A stretch of DNA of 64,000 nucleotides from Streptomyces sp. NBC_01267. GTDB taxonomy: Bacteria; Actinomycetota; Actinomycetes; Streptomycetales; Streptomycetaceae. The stretch covers positions 1,812,501 to 1,876,500 of the forward strand of contig NZ_CP108455.1 of assembly GCF_036241575.1 (NCBI RefSeq), given 5' to 3'. The first letter of the stretch is position 1. Each line of letters starts with the position of its first letter. A program made the translations under genes and the position numbers. Below the pieces are notes generated by a model. That model was not told where the DNA came from. It was given only the letters and a program-made list of their open reading frames with translations, and ran no database searches. Shown in pieces: positions 11,723-21,289 of the stretch.

Positions 11723-12337
11723 TCAGCTCTGGTTGAAGAAACCGCCCTCTGCGATACGGGCCTTGTCCTCCGCCGTGACATCGACGTTAGCAGGCGACAA
11801 CAGGAACACCTTCTGCGTCACCCGCTCAATGCTGCCATGCAGACCGAAGACGAGCCCTGCGGCAAAGTCGACAAGTCGCTTCGCATCCGTGTCGTCCATC
11901 TCCGTCAGATTCATGATCACCGGAGTGCCTTCGCGGAAGTGTTCCCCGATGGTACGGGCCTCGTTGTAGGTCCGGGGGTGCAACGTGGTGATGCGGTAGG
12001 GCTCCCGCTCGGACACAACCTTGGGCATGATCACCGGGGCGTTCTTCTCCATACTCGGACGTTCAGGTGTGATGGACGCCACGGGGGCGATTCGGGCGGG
12101 TCGTCCGCTTTCCGCCGGAAGCGCAACTGGCTCGCGCTGGGCGGGGGGTTGCACCATTCGCACCGGTTCGTCCTGTTGGGACTGGTGCGACTGATGAGGG
12201 GGCTGGTGCCGCCGTCGGTCCCTTTCGGGCTCGGGCTCGGGCTCGAACTCGTCATCGGGGTCGAACCCCGGGCCGTCGTACCCATCGTCCTCCACGAGGC
12301 CGAGGTAGACCGCCATCTTGCGCATCGCGCCGGCCAT
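11723..12337 (-). CDS. sepF: Cell division protein SepF
   Basis: A 204-residue protein that polymerises and anchors FtsZ to the membrane; it is especially important where FtsA is missing, as in actinobacteria. It begins with an amphipathic membrane-targeting segment ([13 protein letters not shown]), followed by an acidic, Gln/Pro-rich linker (about 20-95) and the SepF core with [13 protein letters not shown] and [17 protein letters not shown] at 12337 matches the usual N-terminus of Streptomyces SepF and was chosen over longer frames. It is the third gene after ftsZ and likely shares its transcript. A 140-base gap upstream could hold its own promoter, but none is obvious. Confidence 0.95.
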   Translation of the reverse strand: MAGAMRKMAVYLGLVEDDGYDGPGFDPDDEFEPEPEPERDRRRHQPPHQSHQSQQDEPVRMVQPPAQREPVALPAESGRPARIAPVASITPERPSMEKNAPVIMPKVVSEREPYRITTLHPRTYNEARTIGEHFREGTPVIMNLTEMDDTDAKRLVDFAAGLVFGLHGSIERVTQKVFLLSPANVDVTAEDKARIAEGGFFNQS

Positions 12338-12477
12338 GCTCTGAGTCCTCCGCTCTGTGGTGGATCGCCCTTGTGCCAATTTCGCAGCGTCACCAAGTGC
12401 CCGCGATCCACTGGGTCTGCCCGCCGATCGGCGGGAATGACCATATTTTCTGCTGTGGTCCGACTTGCTTCGCGACG

Positions 12478-13197
12478 TTACCCGAGCCGGGGACGGACAC
12501 CGAGTACCGCAGTGCCGACGCGGACATGTGTCGCACCCGCCGCAACCGCCTCTTCGAGATCCGCGCTCATCCCTGCCGACACCATGGTGGCAGCAGGATG
12601 AGCCGCGCGCAGGCGGGATGAGATTTCCATCAGCCGCTCGAATGACGCCTGTTGCCGACCCGCGTACGGACCGGCCAGCGGTGCGACGGTCATCAGACCG
12701 TCGAGCCGCAACCCTGCCGCACCGGCCACCTGATCGGCCAACTCCTCGACGCCGTCCGGCGCGAGACCACCGCGCGCACCCCGCTCGCCGGACTCCGCGT
12801 CCAGTGCGACCTGGATCAGACAACCCAGCTCACGCCCGGCCCGGACCGCGGCCGTGGACAGCGCGGTGACCAGCTTGGTGCGGTCGACCGATTGCACCAT
12901 ATCGGCATAACTCGCCACAGAACGAACCTTGTTGGTCTGAAGTTGACCAACAAAGTGCCACTTCAATACAAGATCTGCACACTCTGCAGCCTTGGGTGCG
13001 GCGTCCTGATCGCGATTCTCGGCAACTTGACGTACGCCCAGTTCCGAGAGAAGTCGCACATCGCTCGCGGGGTAGGTCTTGGTGACCACGATCAGGGTCA
13101 CTTCCTCGCGGTCGCGCCCGGCGGACGCACAGGCGGAGGAAATACGATCCTCCACCCGCGCCAGATTTGCGGCGAGTTGACACTTACGGTCCGTCAT
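12478..13197 (-). CDS. YggS family pyridoxal-phosphate homeostasis protein
   Basis: A 239-residue single-domain PLP-binding TIM-barrel protein (PROSC/YlmE family). The lysine that forms the Schiff base with PLP is in VVTKTYPA near residue 40; other family motifs are [18 protein letters not shown] and the C-terminal [13 protein letters not shown] and VRVGTAVLG. Members buffer free PLP and affect amino-acid metabolism but have no proven enzymatic activity. It sits 6 bases downstream of pgeF in the ylm part of the dcw cluster. Two positions of the usual SVDS motif vary (here SVDR), a minor difference. Confidence 0.93.
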   Translation of the reverse strand: MTDRKCQLAANLARVEDRISSACASAGRDREEVTLIVVTKTYPASDVRLLSELGVRQVAENRDQDAAPKAAECADLVLKWHFVGQLQTNKVRSVASYADMVQSVDRTKLVTALSTAAVRAGRELGCLIQVALDAESGERGARGGLAPDGVEELADQVAGAAGLRLDGLMTVAPLAGPYAGRQQASFERLMEISSRLRAAHPAATMVSAGMSADLEEAVAAGATHVRVGTAVLGVRPRLG

Positions 13198-13203
13198 GTC
13201 CTA

Positions 13204-13965
13204 TCAGTCCAGCCAGACATATCCGGCGAGCCGCCCAGTGGTGCGGTCGCGGCGGTAGGAGAAGTGGTCGGGAGACTCCAGGGTGCAGACCGGCGACTGC
13301 TGCCGGTCCACGACGCCGAGCGCCTCCAGTTGGGCAAGCACTCCGGCGGTGACATCCACCGACGGGGTGGACCAGCTCGTCTCCGACCAGGCTTCCGGAA
13401 CGGACCGGGCGACGTCGGCCCGCATCTCCGCGGGGACTTCGTAGCAACGGCCGCAGACCGCCGGTCCGGTACGGGCCGCGATCCGGGCCACATCGGCACC
13501 GAGCGCGACCATCGCCTCGACGGCGGCCGGAACGACCCCGGCGACCAGGCCGGGACGGCCCGCGTGGGCCGCGGCCACGACGCCCGCGACGGGATCGGCG
13601 AGGAGTACGGGTACACAGTCCGCGGTGAGAACCGCGAGGGGCAGTCCCCGCCGGGCCGTCACCACGGCGTCGACGGCCGGAATGTCCTGATTGCTGCTGA
13701 CGGTCGAACTCCACGGCCCGTCGACCACCGCCACCTCGCGCCCGTGCACCTGGTTCATCCAGACGACCCGTGCGGGGTCGAGGCCGAGCGAACGGGCGGC
13801 CAGTTCGCGGTTCCTGAGGACGGAGGCCGGGTCGTCGCCGACCGCTCCGCCGAGATTGAGCTCCTCGTACGGAACGGCGCTCACTCCGCCCCACCTGTCG
13901 GTGAAAGCGAAGTGCGCGCCGTTCGTGGACATCGCGGTGTCGTACGCGGTTATGGGACGCCGCAT
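13204..13965 (-). CDS. pgeF: Peptidoglycan editing factor PgeF (YfiH/laccase-domain)
   Basis: A 253-residue member of the DUF152/Cu-oxidase_4 family. Motifs are FTDRWGGVS near the N-terminus, WMNQVHGREV (His ligand), ADCVPVLLADP (Cys ligand) and AAHAGRPGLVAGVV (His ligand). In E. coli the homologue cleaves L-Ser wrongly placed in peptidoglycan precursors, which suits its place next to ftsZ; related proteins were earlier called polyphenol oxidases or purine nucleosidases. ATG at 13965 overlaps the ftsZ stop as TGATG, implying translational coupling; an internal ATG at 13932 is an alternative start. Confidence 0.9.
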   Translation of the reverse strand: MRRPITAYDTAMSTNGAHFAFTDRWGGVSAVPYEELNLGGAVGDDPASVLRNRELAARSLGLDPARVVWMNQVHGREVAVVDGPWSSTVSSNQDIPAVDAVVTARRGLPLAVLTADCVPVLLADPVAGVVAAAHAGRPGLVAGVVPAAVEAMVALGADVARIAARTGPAVCGRCYEVPAEMRADVARSVPEAWSETSWSTPSVDVTAGVLAQLEALGVVDRQQSPVCTLESPDHFSYRRDRTTGRLAGYVWLD

Positions 13966-15173
13966 CACTTCAAGAAGTCCGGGACATCCAGCTCTTCGGC
14001 CTGCGAGTCCTGGTACGGACGGGCCGGCGGGACCTGCAGCGGGGCGGACGGCGCGGCCGGAGCCTCGTGCGTACGCTCCGCCTCGGCGGGTGCCGGGGTC
14101 TCCTCCCGCTGGGTGACCGCGCCGAGACCGCCGAGCGAACGCGGGGGCTCGTTGACCCGGACCGGAGTCGGGTCCTCGCGCTTGGCGGAGCTCGAACCGA
14201 TCACGTTCTCCCGGCGGGTGGGCGGCTGTCCGCCGTCGAAGCCCGCCGCGATGACCGTCACCCGTACCTCGTCACCGAGGGCGTCGTCGATGACGGCACC
14301 GAAGATGATGTTGGCCTCGGGGTGGGCGGCCTCGCTCACCAGCTGCGCGGCCTCGTTGATCTCGAAGAGACCGAGGTCCGAACCGCCGGAGATGGAGAGC
14401 AGCACCCCGCGTGCGCCGTCGATGGACGCCTCGAGGAGCGGCGAGGAGATCGCCATCTCCGCGGCGGCCACCGCGCGGTCGTCGCCGCGGGCCGAGCCGA
14501 TCCCCATGAGCGCCGATCCGGCCTCGGACATCACGGACTTGACGTCCGCGAAGTCGAGGTTGATCAGGCCCGGGGTGGTGATCAGGTCGGTGATGCCCTG
14601 GACACCGGACAGCAGTACCTGGTCCGCGGACTTGAACGCGTCCAGCACGCTGACCTGGCGGTCCGAGATGGACAGCAGCCGGTCGTTGGGAATGACGATG
14701 AGGGTGTCGACCTCTTCGCGGAGTTCGGCGATGCCGTCCTCCGCCTGGTTGGCGCGGCGCCGGCCCTCAAAGGTGAAGGGGCGGGTGACCACGCCGATGG
14801 TGAGTGCGCCCAGCGAACGGGCGATGTTGGCGACGACGGGTGCGCCACCGGTGCCGGTGCCGCCGCCTTCTCCTGCGGTGACGAAGACCATGTCGGCCCC
14901 CTTCAGGACCTCCTCGATCTCCTCACGGTGGTCCTCTGCCGCCTTGCGACCGACTGCCGGGTTGGCCCCGGCGCCGAGGCCGCGGGTCAGTTCACGACCG
15001 ACGTCGAGCTTGACGTCGGCGTCGCTCATCAACAGGGCCTGTGCGTCGGTGTTGATCGCGATGAACTCGACGCCCTTGAGGCCGACCTCGATCATTCGGT
15101 TGATGGCATTGACACCACCGCCGCCGACACCGATGACCTTGATGACTGCGAGGTAGTTCTGCGGTGCTGCCAC
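13965..15173 (-). CDS. ftsZ: Cell division GTPase FtsZ
   Basis: A 402-residue tubulin homologue that polymerises into the Z-ring or, in aerial hyphae, sporulation ladders. The GTP-binding domain contains [13 protein letters not shown] near the N-terminus and the tubulin signature [13 protein letters not shown] near residue 105; the [11 protein letters not shown] synergy region is intact. After residue ~318 comes a variable Pro/Glu-rich linker and the conserved C-terminal tail DVPDFLK, the docking site for SepF and other partners. GTG at 15173 follows a GAGAGG ribosome site. The 274 bases upstream hold ftsZ-specific promoters in Streptomyces, so it need not depend only on the dcw transcript. 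Confidence 0.98.
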   Translation of the reverse strand: MAAPQNYLAVIKVIGVGGGGVNAINRMIEVGLKGVEFIAINTDAQALLMSDADVKLDVGRELTRGLGAGANPAVGRKAAEDHREEIEEVLKGADMVFVTAGEGGGTGTGGAPVVANIARSLGALTIGVVTRPFTFEGRRRANQAEDGIAELREEVDTLIVIPNDRLLSISDRQVSVLDAFKSADQVLLSGVQGITDLITTPGLINLDFADVKSVMSEAGSALMGIGSARGDDRAVAAAEMAISSPLLEASIDGARGVLLSISGGSDLGLFEINEAAQLVSEAAHPEANIIFGAVIDDALGDEVRVTVIAAGFDGGQPPTRRENVIGSSSAKREDPTPVRVNEPPRSLGGLGAVTQREETPAPAEAERTHEAPAAPSAPLQVPPARPYQDSQAEELDVPDFLK

Positions 15174-15447
15174 GTCGAAGGCCTCTCGCCTCGAGTTACG
15201 TGTCGCCGCTGCGCGCTTGTCGCGTCGCGACGACGGATGCCGATGGGACGGTCCGAACGCCGACCCGAACCCTAACTGTGAAGTTCAGGGTTACCAGTGT
15301 GTCTGCTCCTTGGACTCTCCGAACAGGACACTAAGTCGACAAGTGGCGCACGTTCAACGAACACGCCGAACCTCCCGTTTTTCTTTTCACCCTATGTGAT
15401 CAGCCGTTGCGCTGACCAACCAGGGTGCTGGCCAGCAAGGATGTACG
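15174..15447 (-). promoter_or_regulatory. ftsZ upstream regulatory region
   Basis: This is the longest gap inside the dcw array and is relatively AT-rich. An imperfect inverted repeat AACCCTAACT (15268-15277) / AGTTCAGGGTT (15282-15292) overlaps a TAGGGT -10-like element on the minus strand (15274-15269). A GACAC element, the core reported for the sporulation regulator WhiA, lies at 15327-15331. In other Streptomyces this region carries several ftsZ promoters, one induced at sporulation. The exact promoters here are not assigned. Confidence 0.5.
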
Positions 15448-16251
15448 TCAACTCCCTGACGCAGCAGGGGCGGTGGGGGCACTCACATCGAAGTGCGAGG
15501 CCTTCGGATCCGCTTTCATCAGCGCAATGAGCGTGTGCGCCTTCGCGGGGCCGAACTCGCTGCTCCCCCATGTCACCACGCGGTGCCCGGTCAGCTCCAG
15601 CGAGACGGAGTCGTACGAACGGACCCGGACGAAAAGGGTTTCCGCGGCTACAGCGGACGGAAGTTCTCCGGCCACCCGGACCGCCTCGACCCGTAGCCGG
15701 TCCGTACCGAAACGCAGATGGCTCGGTGACTGATCGGCCGTCAATTCGAGGAGCGGCACTCCCTTGGGTGCGCTGTCCACCGTGTCGAAACGGACGCCCT
15801 TCGCGTCCACTTCGGTGTACTTACCGCTCGACTTCATGAGCAGTACCGGCTTTCGCTCGGTCACTTTCAGGCTGATGGTGTGCGGCCATGAACGGGTGAC
15901 GGTCACCGAGTCGATTCGCGGCAATTTATTCCGGAGTCTGTTCTCCACGGCGGTCGTATCGACGGAAATCAGCGGTGCACCGATCGGAACGGCTGCCGCC
16001 GACTCCACCTGGTCCCGGGTCAGAACGCGCACCCCGCTGGTACGAACCCGCTCGGCGCGCAGCCAGGTCGAGCCGTAGAGCGCCCAGATTCCGCCGGACA
16101 CCAGCACGACAGCGACAGCGAGTACCAGGATCAGCAGTCGTCTGCCGCGCAGCCGCAGACGGCCTGGGCCGCCGGCTCCCGGGGGGCGGGTGCGGCCGGA
16201 CTCCGCCGCTGGTTTGCGTCCACCGCGCTGTGCGGTCGTCGGTCCGGCCAC
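15448..16251 (-). CDS. ftsQ: Cell division protein FtsQ (DivIB)
   Basis: A 267-residue bitopic membrane protein of the divisome. A basic, Gly/Arg/Pro-rich cytoplasmic part (1-37) is followed by one transmembrane helix (about 38-60, LLILVLAVAVVLVSGGIWAL), a POTRA domain starting near LRAERVRTSGVRVLTRDQV and the beta domain with WPHTISLKVTERKPV. FtsQ bridges FtsL/FtsB with FtsW/FtsI. GTG at 16251 is preceded by AAGGAG. The gene follows murG after 17 bases; many bacteria have murC between murG and ftsQ, and it is missing here. Confidence 0.94.
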   Translation of the reverse strand: MAGPTTAQRGGRKPAAESGRTRPPGAGGPGRLRLRGRRLLILVLAVAVVLVSGGIWALYGSTWLRAERVRTSGVRVLTRDQVESAAAVPIGAPLISVDTTAVENRLRNKLPRIDSVTVTRSWPHTISLKVTERKPVLLMKSSGKYTEVDAKGVRFDTVDSAPKGVPLLELTADQSPSHLRFGTDRLRVEAVRVAGELPSAVAAETLFVRVRSYDSVSLELTGHRVVTWGSSEFGPAKAHTLIALMKADPKASHFDVSAPTAPAASGS

Positions 16252-16268
16252 GCTCGCTCCTTAGGGGG

Positions 16269-17363
16269 TCACGCCTGGCGGCGTGCGGCAATCGCCTCGT
16301 ACACCAAGCCGACGAGCAGGTCGTCGGCGTCCCGGCGGCCGAATTCGGCGGCAGCGCGGGACATCTCGAACAGCCGGTGCGGGTCGGCGAGTACCGGAAG
16401 GACGTTGCCCTGGACCCACTCGGGGGTCAGCTGTGCGTCGTCCACCAGCAGGCCGCCGCCCGCGTTCACCACCGGCTGGGCATTGAGCCGCTGTTCGCCG
16501 TTGCCGATCGGCAACGGGACGTACGCGGCGGGCAGCCCGACGGCGGAGAGCTCGGCCACGGTCATCGCGCCCGCGCGGCAGAGCATCATGTCGGCCGCGG
16601 CGTACGCGAGGTCCATCCGGTCCACGTACGGTACCGGGAGGTAGGGCGGCATTCCGGGCATGTTGTCGACACGCGGCAGTTCGTTCTTCGGGCCGACCAC
16701 GTGCAGGATCTGGATCCCGGAGCGCTGGAGCACCGGAGCGACCTGCTGGACCACCTCGTTGAGGCGGCGGGCGCCCTGCGAGCCGCCGGAGACCAGCAGC
16801 GTCGGCAGGTTGGGGTCGAGCCCGAAGGCGGCGCGCGCCTCCGGGCGGACCCGGGCGCGGTCGAGGGTGGCGATGGTGCGGCGCAGCGGGATGCCGATGT
16901 AGCGGGCGCCCCGGAGCTTGCTGTCCGGCGTGGAGACGGCCACCGCGGCGGCGTACCGGGAGCCGATCTTGTTGGCCAGTCCGGGCCGGGCGTTGGCCTC
17001 GTGCACGACGATCGGCACCCCGAGCCGCTTGGCCGCGAGATAGCCGGGGAGGGCCACGTAGCCGCCGAACCCGACGACGCAGTCGGCCCTTGTCCGCTCA
17101 AGGATCTGCTCGGCCGCCTTGATGGTGCCGCGCAGCCGTCCGGGGACGGTGATCAGCTCAGGCGTGGGCCTGCGGGGCAGCGGTACGGCGGGGATGAGCC
17201 CCAACTCGTAGCCCCGTTCGGGCACGAGACGGGTTTCGAGTCCGCGCTCCGTGCCGAGGGCCGTGATGCCTACGGTCGGGTCCTGCCTGCGCAGGGCATC
17301 CGCAAGGGCGAGCGCCGGCTCGATGTGGCCGGCGGTCCCCCCGCCGGCGAGTACGACATGCAC
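16269..17363 (-). CDS. murG: UDP-GlcNAc:lipid I N-acetylglucosaminyltransferase MurG
   Basis: A 364-residue GT28 glycosyltransferase that turns lipid I into lipid II at the inner face of the membrane. G-loop 1 is [15 protein letters not shown] at residues 7-21 and later motifs are [32 protein letters not shown] and the UDP-GlcNAc-binding [23 protein letters not shown] at 17363 starts 6 bases after the ftsW stop. The UDP-MurNAc ligase gene murC would be expected nearby but is not in the window. Confidence 0.97.
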   Translation of the reverse strand: MHVVLAGGGTAGHIEPALALADALRRQDPTVGITALGTERGLETRLVPERGYELGLIPAVPLPRRPTPELITVPGRLRGTIKAAEQILERTRADCVVGFGGYVALPGYLAAKRLGVPIVVHEANARPGLANKIGSRYAAAVAVSTPDSKLRGARYIGIPLRRTIATLDRARVRPEARAAFGLDPNLPTLLVSGGSQGARRLNEVVQQVAPVLQRSGIQILHVVGPKNELPRVDNMPGMPPYLPVPYVDRMDLAYAAADMMLCRAGAMTVAELSAVGLPAAYVPLPIGNGEQRLNAQPVVNAGGGLLVDDAQLTPEWVQGNVLPVLADPHRLFEMSRAAAEFGRRDADDLLVGLVYEAIAARRQA

Positions 17364-17369
17364 CGAAAT

Positions 17370-18707
17370 TCACCGCTCTCCGGACGGACGCTTCTTGACG
17401 CGCCGTCTCATCGACTTCCATCTCACCCCGGGCCTCCGCAAGGCCAGAGCCGTTCTCGCTGCGGGGTCCGACCGCGCGAAGGCGATCAGCAGCCCGACGG
17501 CGAACATGGTCGGCAGCAGGGCTGAGCCCCCGTAGGAGAACAGCGGGAGCGGGACACCGGCGATCGGCAGCAGACCGAGCACCGCACCGACGTTGATCAC
17601 TGTCTGGACCAGAATCCAGGTGATCACACCTCCCGCTGCGTACCTCACGAAGGGGTCCTCCGTGCGTCCGGCCACGCGGATACCCGCATAGCCTAGAGCC
17701 GCGAAGAGGGCGAGTACCGACAGAGTCCCCGCGAGACCCAGCTCCTCACCCGTCACGGCGAAGATGAAGTCGGTGTGGGGTTCGGGGAGTTGACCCCATT
17801 TCTCCACACTCGCCCCCAGTCCGGATCCGAACCAGCCGCCCGAGGCCAGCGCGTAGATTCCGTGCACCGCCTGCCAGCACTGGTCGTTCGGGCCCGGGTC
17901 GGTCGCGCCGATGCAGGCGAGCCGGCCCATCCGGTTGGGACTGGTCTTGATCAGCACGAAGGCCAGGAAGGCCGCGACGCCGAGCACGGTCGCGAACATC
18001 CGGGTGGGCGCCCCCGCGAGCCAGAGCAGGCCGAAGAGGATCGCGGTGAGAATGATCGCAGTTCCCATGTCGCCGCCGAGCATGATCAGTCCGAGCAGCA
18101 CGAAGGTGCCGGGAACGAGCGGCACGAGCATGTGTTTCCACTGGGTCAGCAGCTTCTTGTCCTGTTTACGGGCGAGCAGATCGGCGCCCCAGAGGATCAG
18201 GGCGAGTTTGCCGAACTCGCTCGGCTGGAGCATGAACGGGCCGCCCAGCGAGATCCAGTTCTGGTTTCCGTTGACCGACCGGCCGATCCCCGGCACCTGC
18301 ACGAGCACCATCAGGAAGATGGTTCCCGCGAGGAGCGGGTACGCGAAGGCGCGGTGCAGCTTCACGGGCATCCGGGTCGCGACGAACATCAGGCCGCCGC
18401 CCAGGGCCGCGGCGAACAACTGCTTGCGGAAGAAGTACGTGCCGGGCTCGGAGAGTTCCAGAGCCTTGATCATCGAGGCTGAGTAGACCATGACAAGGCC
18501 CAGTACGATGATCAGGAAGGCGGAGCCCACGATGAGGTAGTAAGCCGTCAGAGGCCGGTCCCAGGCGCTTCTCGCCTGTTCGTACGCCCGTCGCAGCTGG
18601 CCGATCCCGCTGCTCTGCGAGCCGCGCGGCCCGGGGCCCCGCCCCGTGGCCGCGGAACGGCGGGCCGTCCCGGTGCCACCACGCCCGCCTCTGTCCTTGA
18701 CCGGCAT
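17370..18707 (-). CDS. ftsW: Peptidoglycan glycosyltransferase FtsW (SEDS family)
   Basis: A 445-residue polytopic membrane protein that polymerises lipid II during division together with FtsI. About ten hydrophobic segments follow a ~50-residue basic, Gly/Arg-rich N-terminus. SEDS motifs include NQNWISLGGPFMLQPSEFGK, MLGGDMGTAI with the catalytic Asp region, the EELGLAG loop and GVPLPLFSYGGSAL. ATG at 18707 follows a GGAGGGGAC ribosome site; an in-frame GTG at 18722 would overlap that site and is less likely. The 75-base gap to murD is one of the few loose junctions of the cluster. Confidence 0.95.
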   Translation of the reverse strand: MPVKDRGGRGGTGTARRSAATGRGPGPRGSQSSGIGQLRRAYEQARSAWDRPLTAYYLIVGSAFLIIVLGLVMVYSASMIKALELSEPGTYFFRKQLFAAALGGGLMFVATRMPVKLHRAFAYPLLAGTIFLMVLVQVPGIGRSVNGNQNWISLGGPFMLQPSEFGKLALILWGADLLARKQDKKLLTQWKHMLVPLVPGTFVLLGLIMLGGDMGTAIILTAILFGLLWLAGAPTRMFATVLGVAAFLAFVLIKTSPNRMGRLACIGATDPGPNDQCWQAVHGIYALASGGWFGSGLGASVEKWGQLPEPHTDFIFAVTGEELGLAGTLSVLALFAALGYAGIRVAGRTEDPFVRYAAGGVITWILVQTVINVGAVLGLLPIAGVPLPLFSYGGSALLPTMFAVGLLIAFARSDPAARTALALRRPGVRWKSMRRRVKKRPSGER

Positions 18708-18782
18708 GTCTGTCCCCTCCACTCGTGCCCGGCTCCGCCGGGTCCCGGCGCGGGGCCGTACGGCCGACCAGGAGACGCCTTC

Positions 18783-20222
18783 CTAGCAGCTCTCGGCGGC
18801 CAACTCGCGCACCGCGTCGGCGAATGCCTCGCCGCGCTTGTTGTAGTTGGCGAACATGTCCATGGAGGCACAGGCCGGAGCCAGCAGAACCGTGTCTCCC
18901 GGCCGGGCGAGGCGCGCCGCTTCCCGGACCGCAGCCGACATCGCCCCAGTGTCGGTCCGGTCGAGGTCGACCACCGGGACTTCCGGGGCGTGTCGCGCGA
19001 GGGCTTCGGCGATCAGGGCGCGCTCGGCGCCGATGAGTACGACCCCGCGGAGCCGCTTCGCCGACCCGATGACGAGATCGTCGAAGCTCGCCCCCTTGGC
19101 GAGGCCGCCCGCGATCCAGACGATCGGGTCGTAGGCGGCCAGGGAAGCCTCGGTGGCATGGGTGTTGGTGGCCTTGGAGTCGTCGACATAGGTGACATCG
19201 GCGATCCGGGCGACCTGCTCGATACGGTGCGGGTCGGCACGGAAGTCCCGGAGCCCGTCCCGTACGGCGGTGGGCGGGACGCCGTACGCGCGGGCCAGGG
19301 CGGCTGCCGCGAGGGCGTTGGCGATGTTGTGCGGGGCGACCGTGCGAGGGCCCGGAACGTCCTCGGCGGGCCGGCCGATGTCGGTGACCTCGGCGAGCTC
19401 CTGGGCCTGCTTCTGCCGGTTCGCCACGAACGCGCGGTCCACCAGGATGCCGTCGACCACACCGAGCTGGGAGGGACCGGGGGCGCCGAGGGTGAAGCCG
19501 ATGGCACGGCAGCCCTCCTCGACGTCCGCGGCGCGGACCAGTTCCTCGGTGGCCGGGTCGGCCACGTTGTAGACGCAGGCGACGCTGTTGCCCTCGTAGA
19601 CCCGGCCCTTGTCTGCGGCGTACGCCTCCATGGAGCCGTGCCAGTCGAGGTGGTCGGGGGCCAGGTTGAGCACGGCGGCCGAGTGCACGCGCAGGCTGGG
19701 CGCCCAGTGCAGCTGGTAGCTGGAGAGTTCGACGGCGAGTACGTCGTACTCCTGGTCGCCGAGCACGGCGTCGAGGAGCGAGACGCCGATGTTGCCGACG
19801 GCCTCGGTGCGCAGTCCGGCCGCCCGCAGGATCGAGGCGAGCATCCGTACGGTCGTGGTCTTCCCGTTGGTACCGGTGACCGCGAGCCAGGGGGCGGCGC
19901 CCGGCCGGCGCAGCCGCCAGGCCAGTTCCACGTCGCCCCAGACCGGGACACCCGCTTCGGCCGCCGCCCGGAAGAGCGGCTTGTCGGGCCGCCAGCCCGG
20001 TGCGGTGACGACCAGTTCGGTGCCTTCGGGCAGCGTCGCCCCGTCACCGAGGCGCACCGTGACGCCCAGGGGCGTCAGTTGAGCGGCCTCGGTACGGGAG
20101 CGCTCGTCGTCGGACTCGTTGACGACGGTGACGACCGCTCCCAGACCGTGCAGGGCACGCGCCGCCGGAAGCCCGGAGACGCCCATGCCCGCGACGGTGA
20201 CCCGCTTGCCCTGCCAGTTCAC
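18783..20222 (-). CDS. murD: UDP-N-acetylmuramoyl-L-alanine--D-glutamate ligase MurD
   Basis: A 479-residue cytoplasmic Mur ligase that adds D-Glu to UDP-MurNAc-L-Ala using ATP. An N-terminal Rossmann-like UDP-binding domain ([17 protein letters not shown]) is followed by the ATP-binding central domain with P-loop [14 protein letters not shown] near residue 120 and [12 protein letters not shown], and the C-terminal domain starts near DPHRIEQVA with [12 protein letters not shown] at 20222 overlaps the mraY stop by 4 bases (GTGA), so translation is coupled to mraY. Confidence 0.96.
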   Translation of the reverse strand: MNWQGKRVTVAGMGVSGLPAARALHGLGAVVTVVNESDDERSRTEAAQLTPLGVTVRLGDGATLPEGTELVVTAPGWRPDKPLFRAAAEAGVPVWGDVELAWRLRRPGAAPWLAVTGTNGKTTTVRMLASILRAAGLRTEAVGNIGVSLLDAVLGDQEYDVLAVELSSYQLHWAPSLRVHSAAVLNLAPDHLDWHGSMEAYAADKGRVYEGNSVACVYNVADPATEELVRAADVEEGCRAIGFTLGAPGPSQLGVVDGILVDRAFVANRQKQAQELAEVTDIGRPAEDVPGPRTVAPHNIANALAAAALARAYGVPPTAVRDGLRDFRADPHRIEQVARIADVTYVDDSKATNTHATEASLAAYDPIVWIAGGLAKGASFDDLVIGSAKRLRGVVLIGAERALIAEALARHAPEVPVVDLDRTDTGAMSAAVREAARLARPGDTVLLAPACASMDMFANYNKRGEAFADAVRELAAESC

Positions 20223-21289
20223 TTCTCGGCCGCCCAGCCCGCGTAGAAGAGTCCGAGACCGACGATCACGCACATGCCCTGGATGATCCAGAAGCGGACC
20301 ACGACAAGGACTTCGGACCACCCCTTGAGTTCGAAGTGGTGCTGGAGCGGCGCCATCTTGAAGACCCGCTTGCCGGTCATCTTGAAGGAGCCGACCTGGA
20401 TCACGACGGACATGGTGATCAGGACGAAGAGGCCGCCGAGGATCGCCATCAGGAACTCCGTGCGGGAGCAGATGGCCAGACCGGCGAGCGCGCCGCCGAG
20501 GGCGAGCGAACCGGTGTCGCCCATGAAGATCTTGGCGGGGGACGTGTTCCACCACAGGAAGCCGAAGCAGGCACCCATCAGGGCCGACGCGACGACCGCC
20601 AGGTCGAGCGGGTCCCGGACCGCGAAGCAGGCGCTGGGGTTGGTCAGGGTCTGCGCGTTGGCGCAGGACTCCTGGAACTGCCAGACACCGATGAAGGTGT
20701 ACGCGCCGAAGACCATCACGGAGGCACCGGTCGCGAGACCGTCGAGGCCGTCGGTGAGGTTCACGCCGTTCGACATCGCCAGGATCATGAACAGCGCCCA
20801 GACGACGAAGAGCACCGGGCCGATCGACCAGCCGAAGTCCGTGACGAACGAGAGCTTGGTGGAGGCCGGGGTGTAACCGCTGGAGTCCTTGAACTGGAGT
20901 GCCAGCACCGCGAAGGCGATACCGACGATCAGCTGGCCGGCCATCTTCGCCTTGGCCCGCAGACCCAGCGAACGCTGCTTGACGATCTTGATGTAGTCGT
21001 CGAGGAAGCCGACCAGGCCCATGCCCGCCATCAGGAAGAGCACCAGCACACCCGAGAAGGTCATCGGAGCGCCGGTGATCGCCTTGGTGGCGAGGTAAGC
21101 GATGATCGTCGCCAGGATGAAGGCGATACCACCCATGGTCGGGGTACCGCGCTTGCCGTGGTGGCCGCGCGGTCCGTCGTCCCGGATGAACTGCCCGTAC
21201 CCCTTGCGCGCAAGGAGCTTGATCAGCAGCGGAGTGCCGACCAGGGTCAGGAAGAGTCCGATGACTCCCGAGAAGAGAATCTGCTTCAT
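20219..21289 (-). CDS. mraY: Phospho-MurNAc-pentapeptide transferase MraY
   Basis: A 356-residue polytopic membrane enzyme that attaches phospho-MurNAc-pentapeptide to undecaprenyl phosphate, making lipid I. Ten transmembrane segments are expected. The Mg-binding and catalytic motifs are visible: [37 protein letters not shown] and the HHF of [13 protein letters not shown]. The N-terminal [15 protein letters not shown] is the first membrane segment. It overlaps murF by 4 bases (ATGA) at its start and murD by 4 bases at its end, forming a tightly coupled murF-mraY-murD block. Confidence 0.97.
   Translation of the reverse strand: MKQILFSGVIGLFLTLVGTPLLIKLLARKGYGQFIRDDGPRGHHGKRGTPTMGGIAFILATIIAYLATKAITGAPMTFSGVLVLFLMAGMGLVGFLDDYIKIVKQRSLGLRAKAKMAGQLIVGIAFAVLALQFKDSSGYTPASTKLSFVTDFGWSIGPVLFVVWALFMILAMSNGVNLTDGLDGLATGASVMVFGAYTFIGVWQFQESCANAQTLTNPSACFAVRDPLDLAVVASALMGACFGFLWWNTSPAKIFMGDTGSLALGGALAGLAICSRTEFLMAILGGLFVLITMSVVIQVGSFKMTGKRVFKMAPLQHHFELKGWSEVLVVVRFWIIQGMCVIVGLGLFYAGWAAEK

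Noticed and set aside
13602..13617. GGAGTACGGGTACACA, 12 of 14 matches to the MacR consensus
   Set aside because: It lies inside the pgeF coding sequence and is explained by the codons for VPVL on the minus strand.
12652..15156. Very long open frame on the plus strand opposite yggS, pgeF and ftsZ
   Set aside because: It is an antisense shadow caused by high GC; the minus-strand frames are clear family members.
18707..18722. GTG at 18722 as start of ftsW
   Set aside because: The sequence between it and ATG 18707 is the Shine-Dalgarno region GGAGGGGAC.
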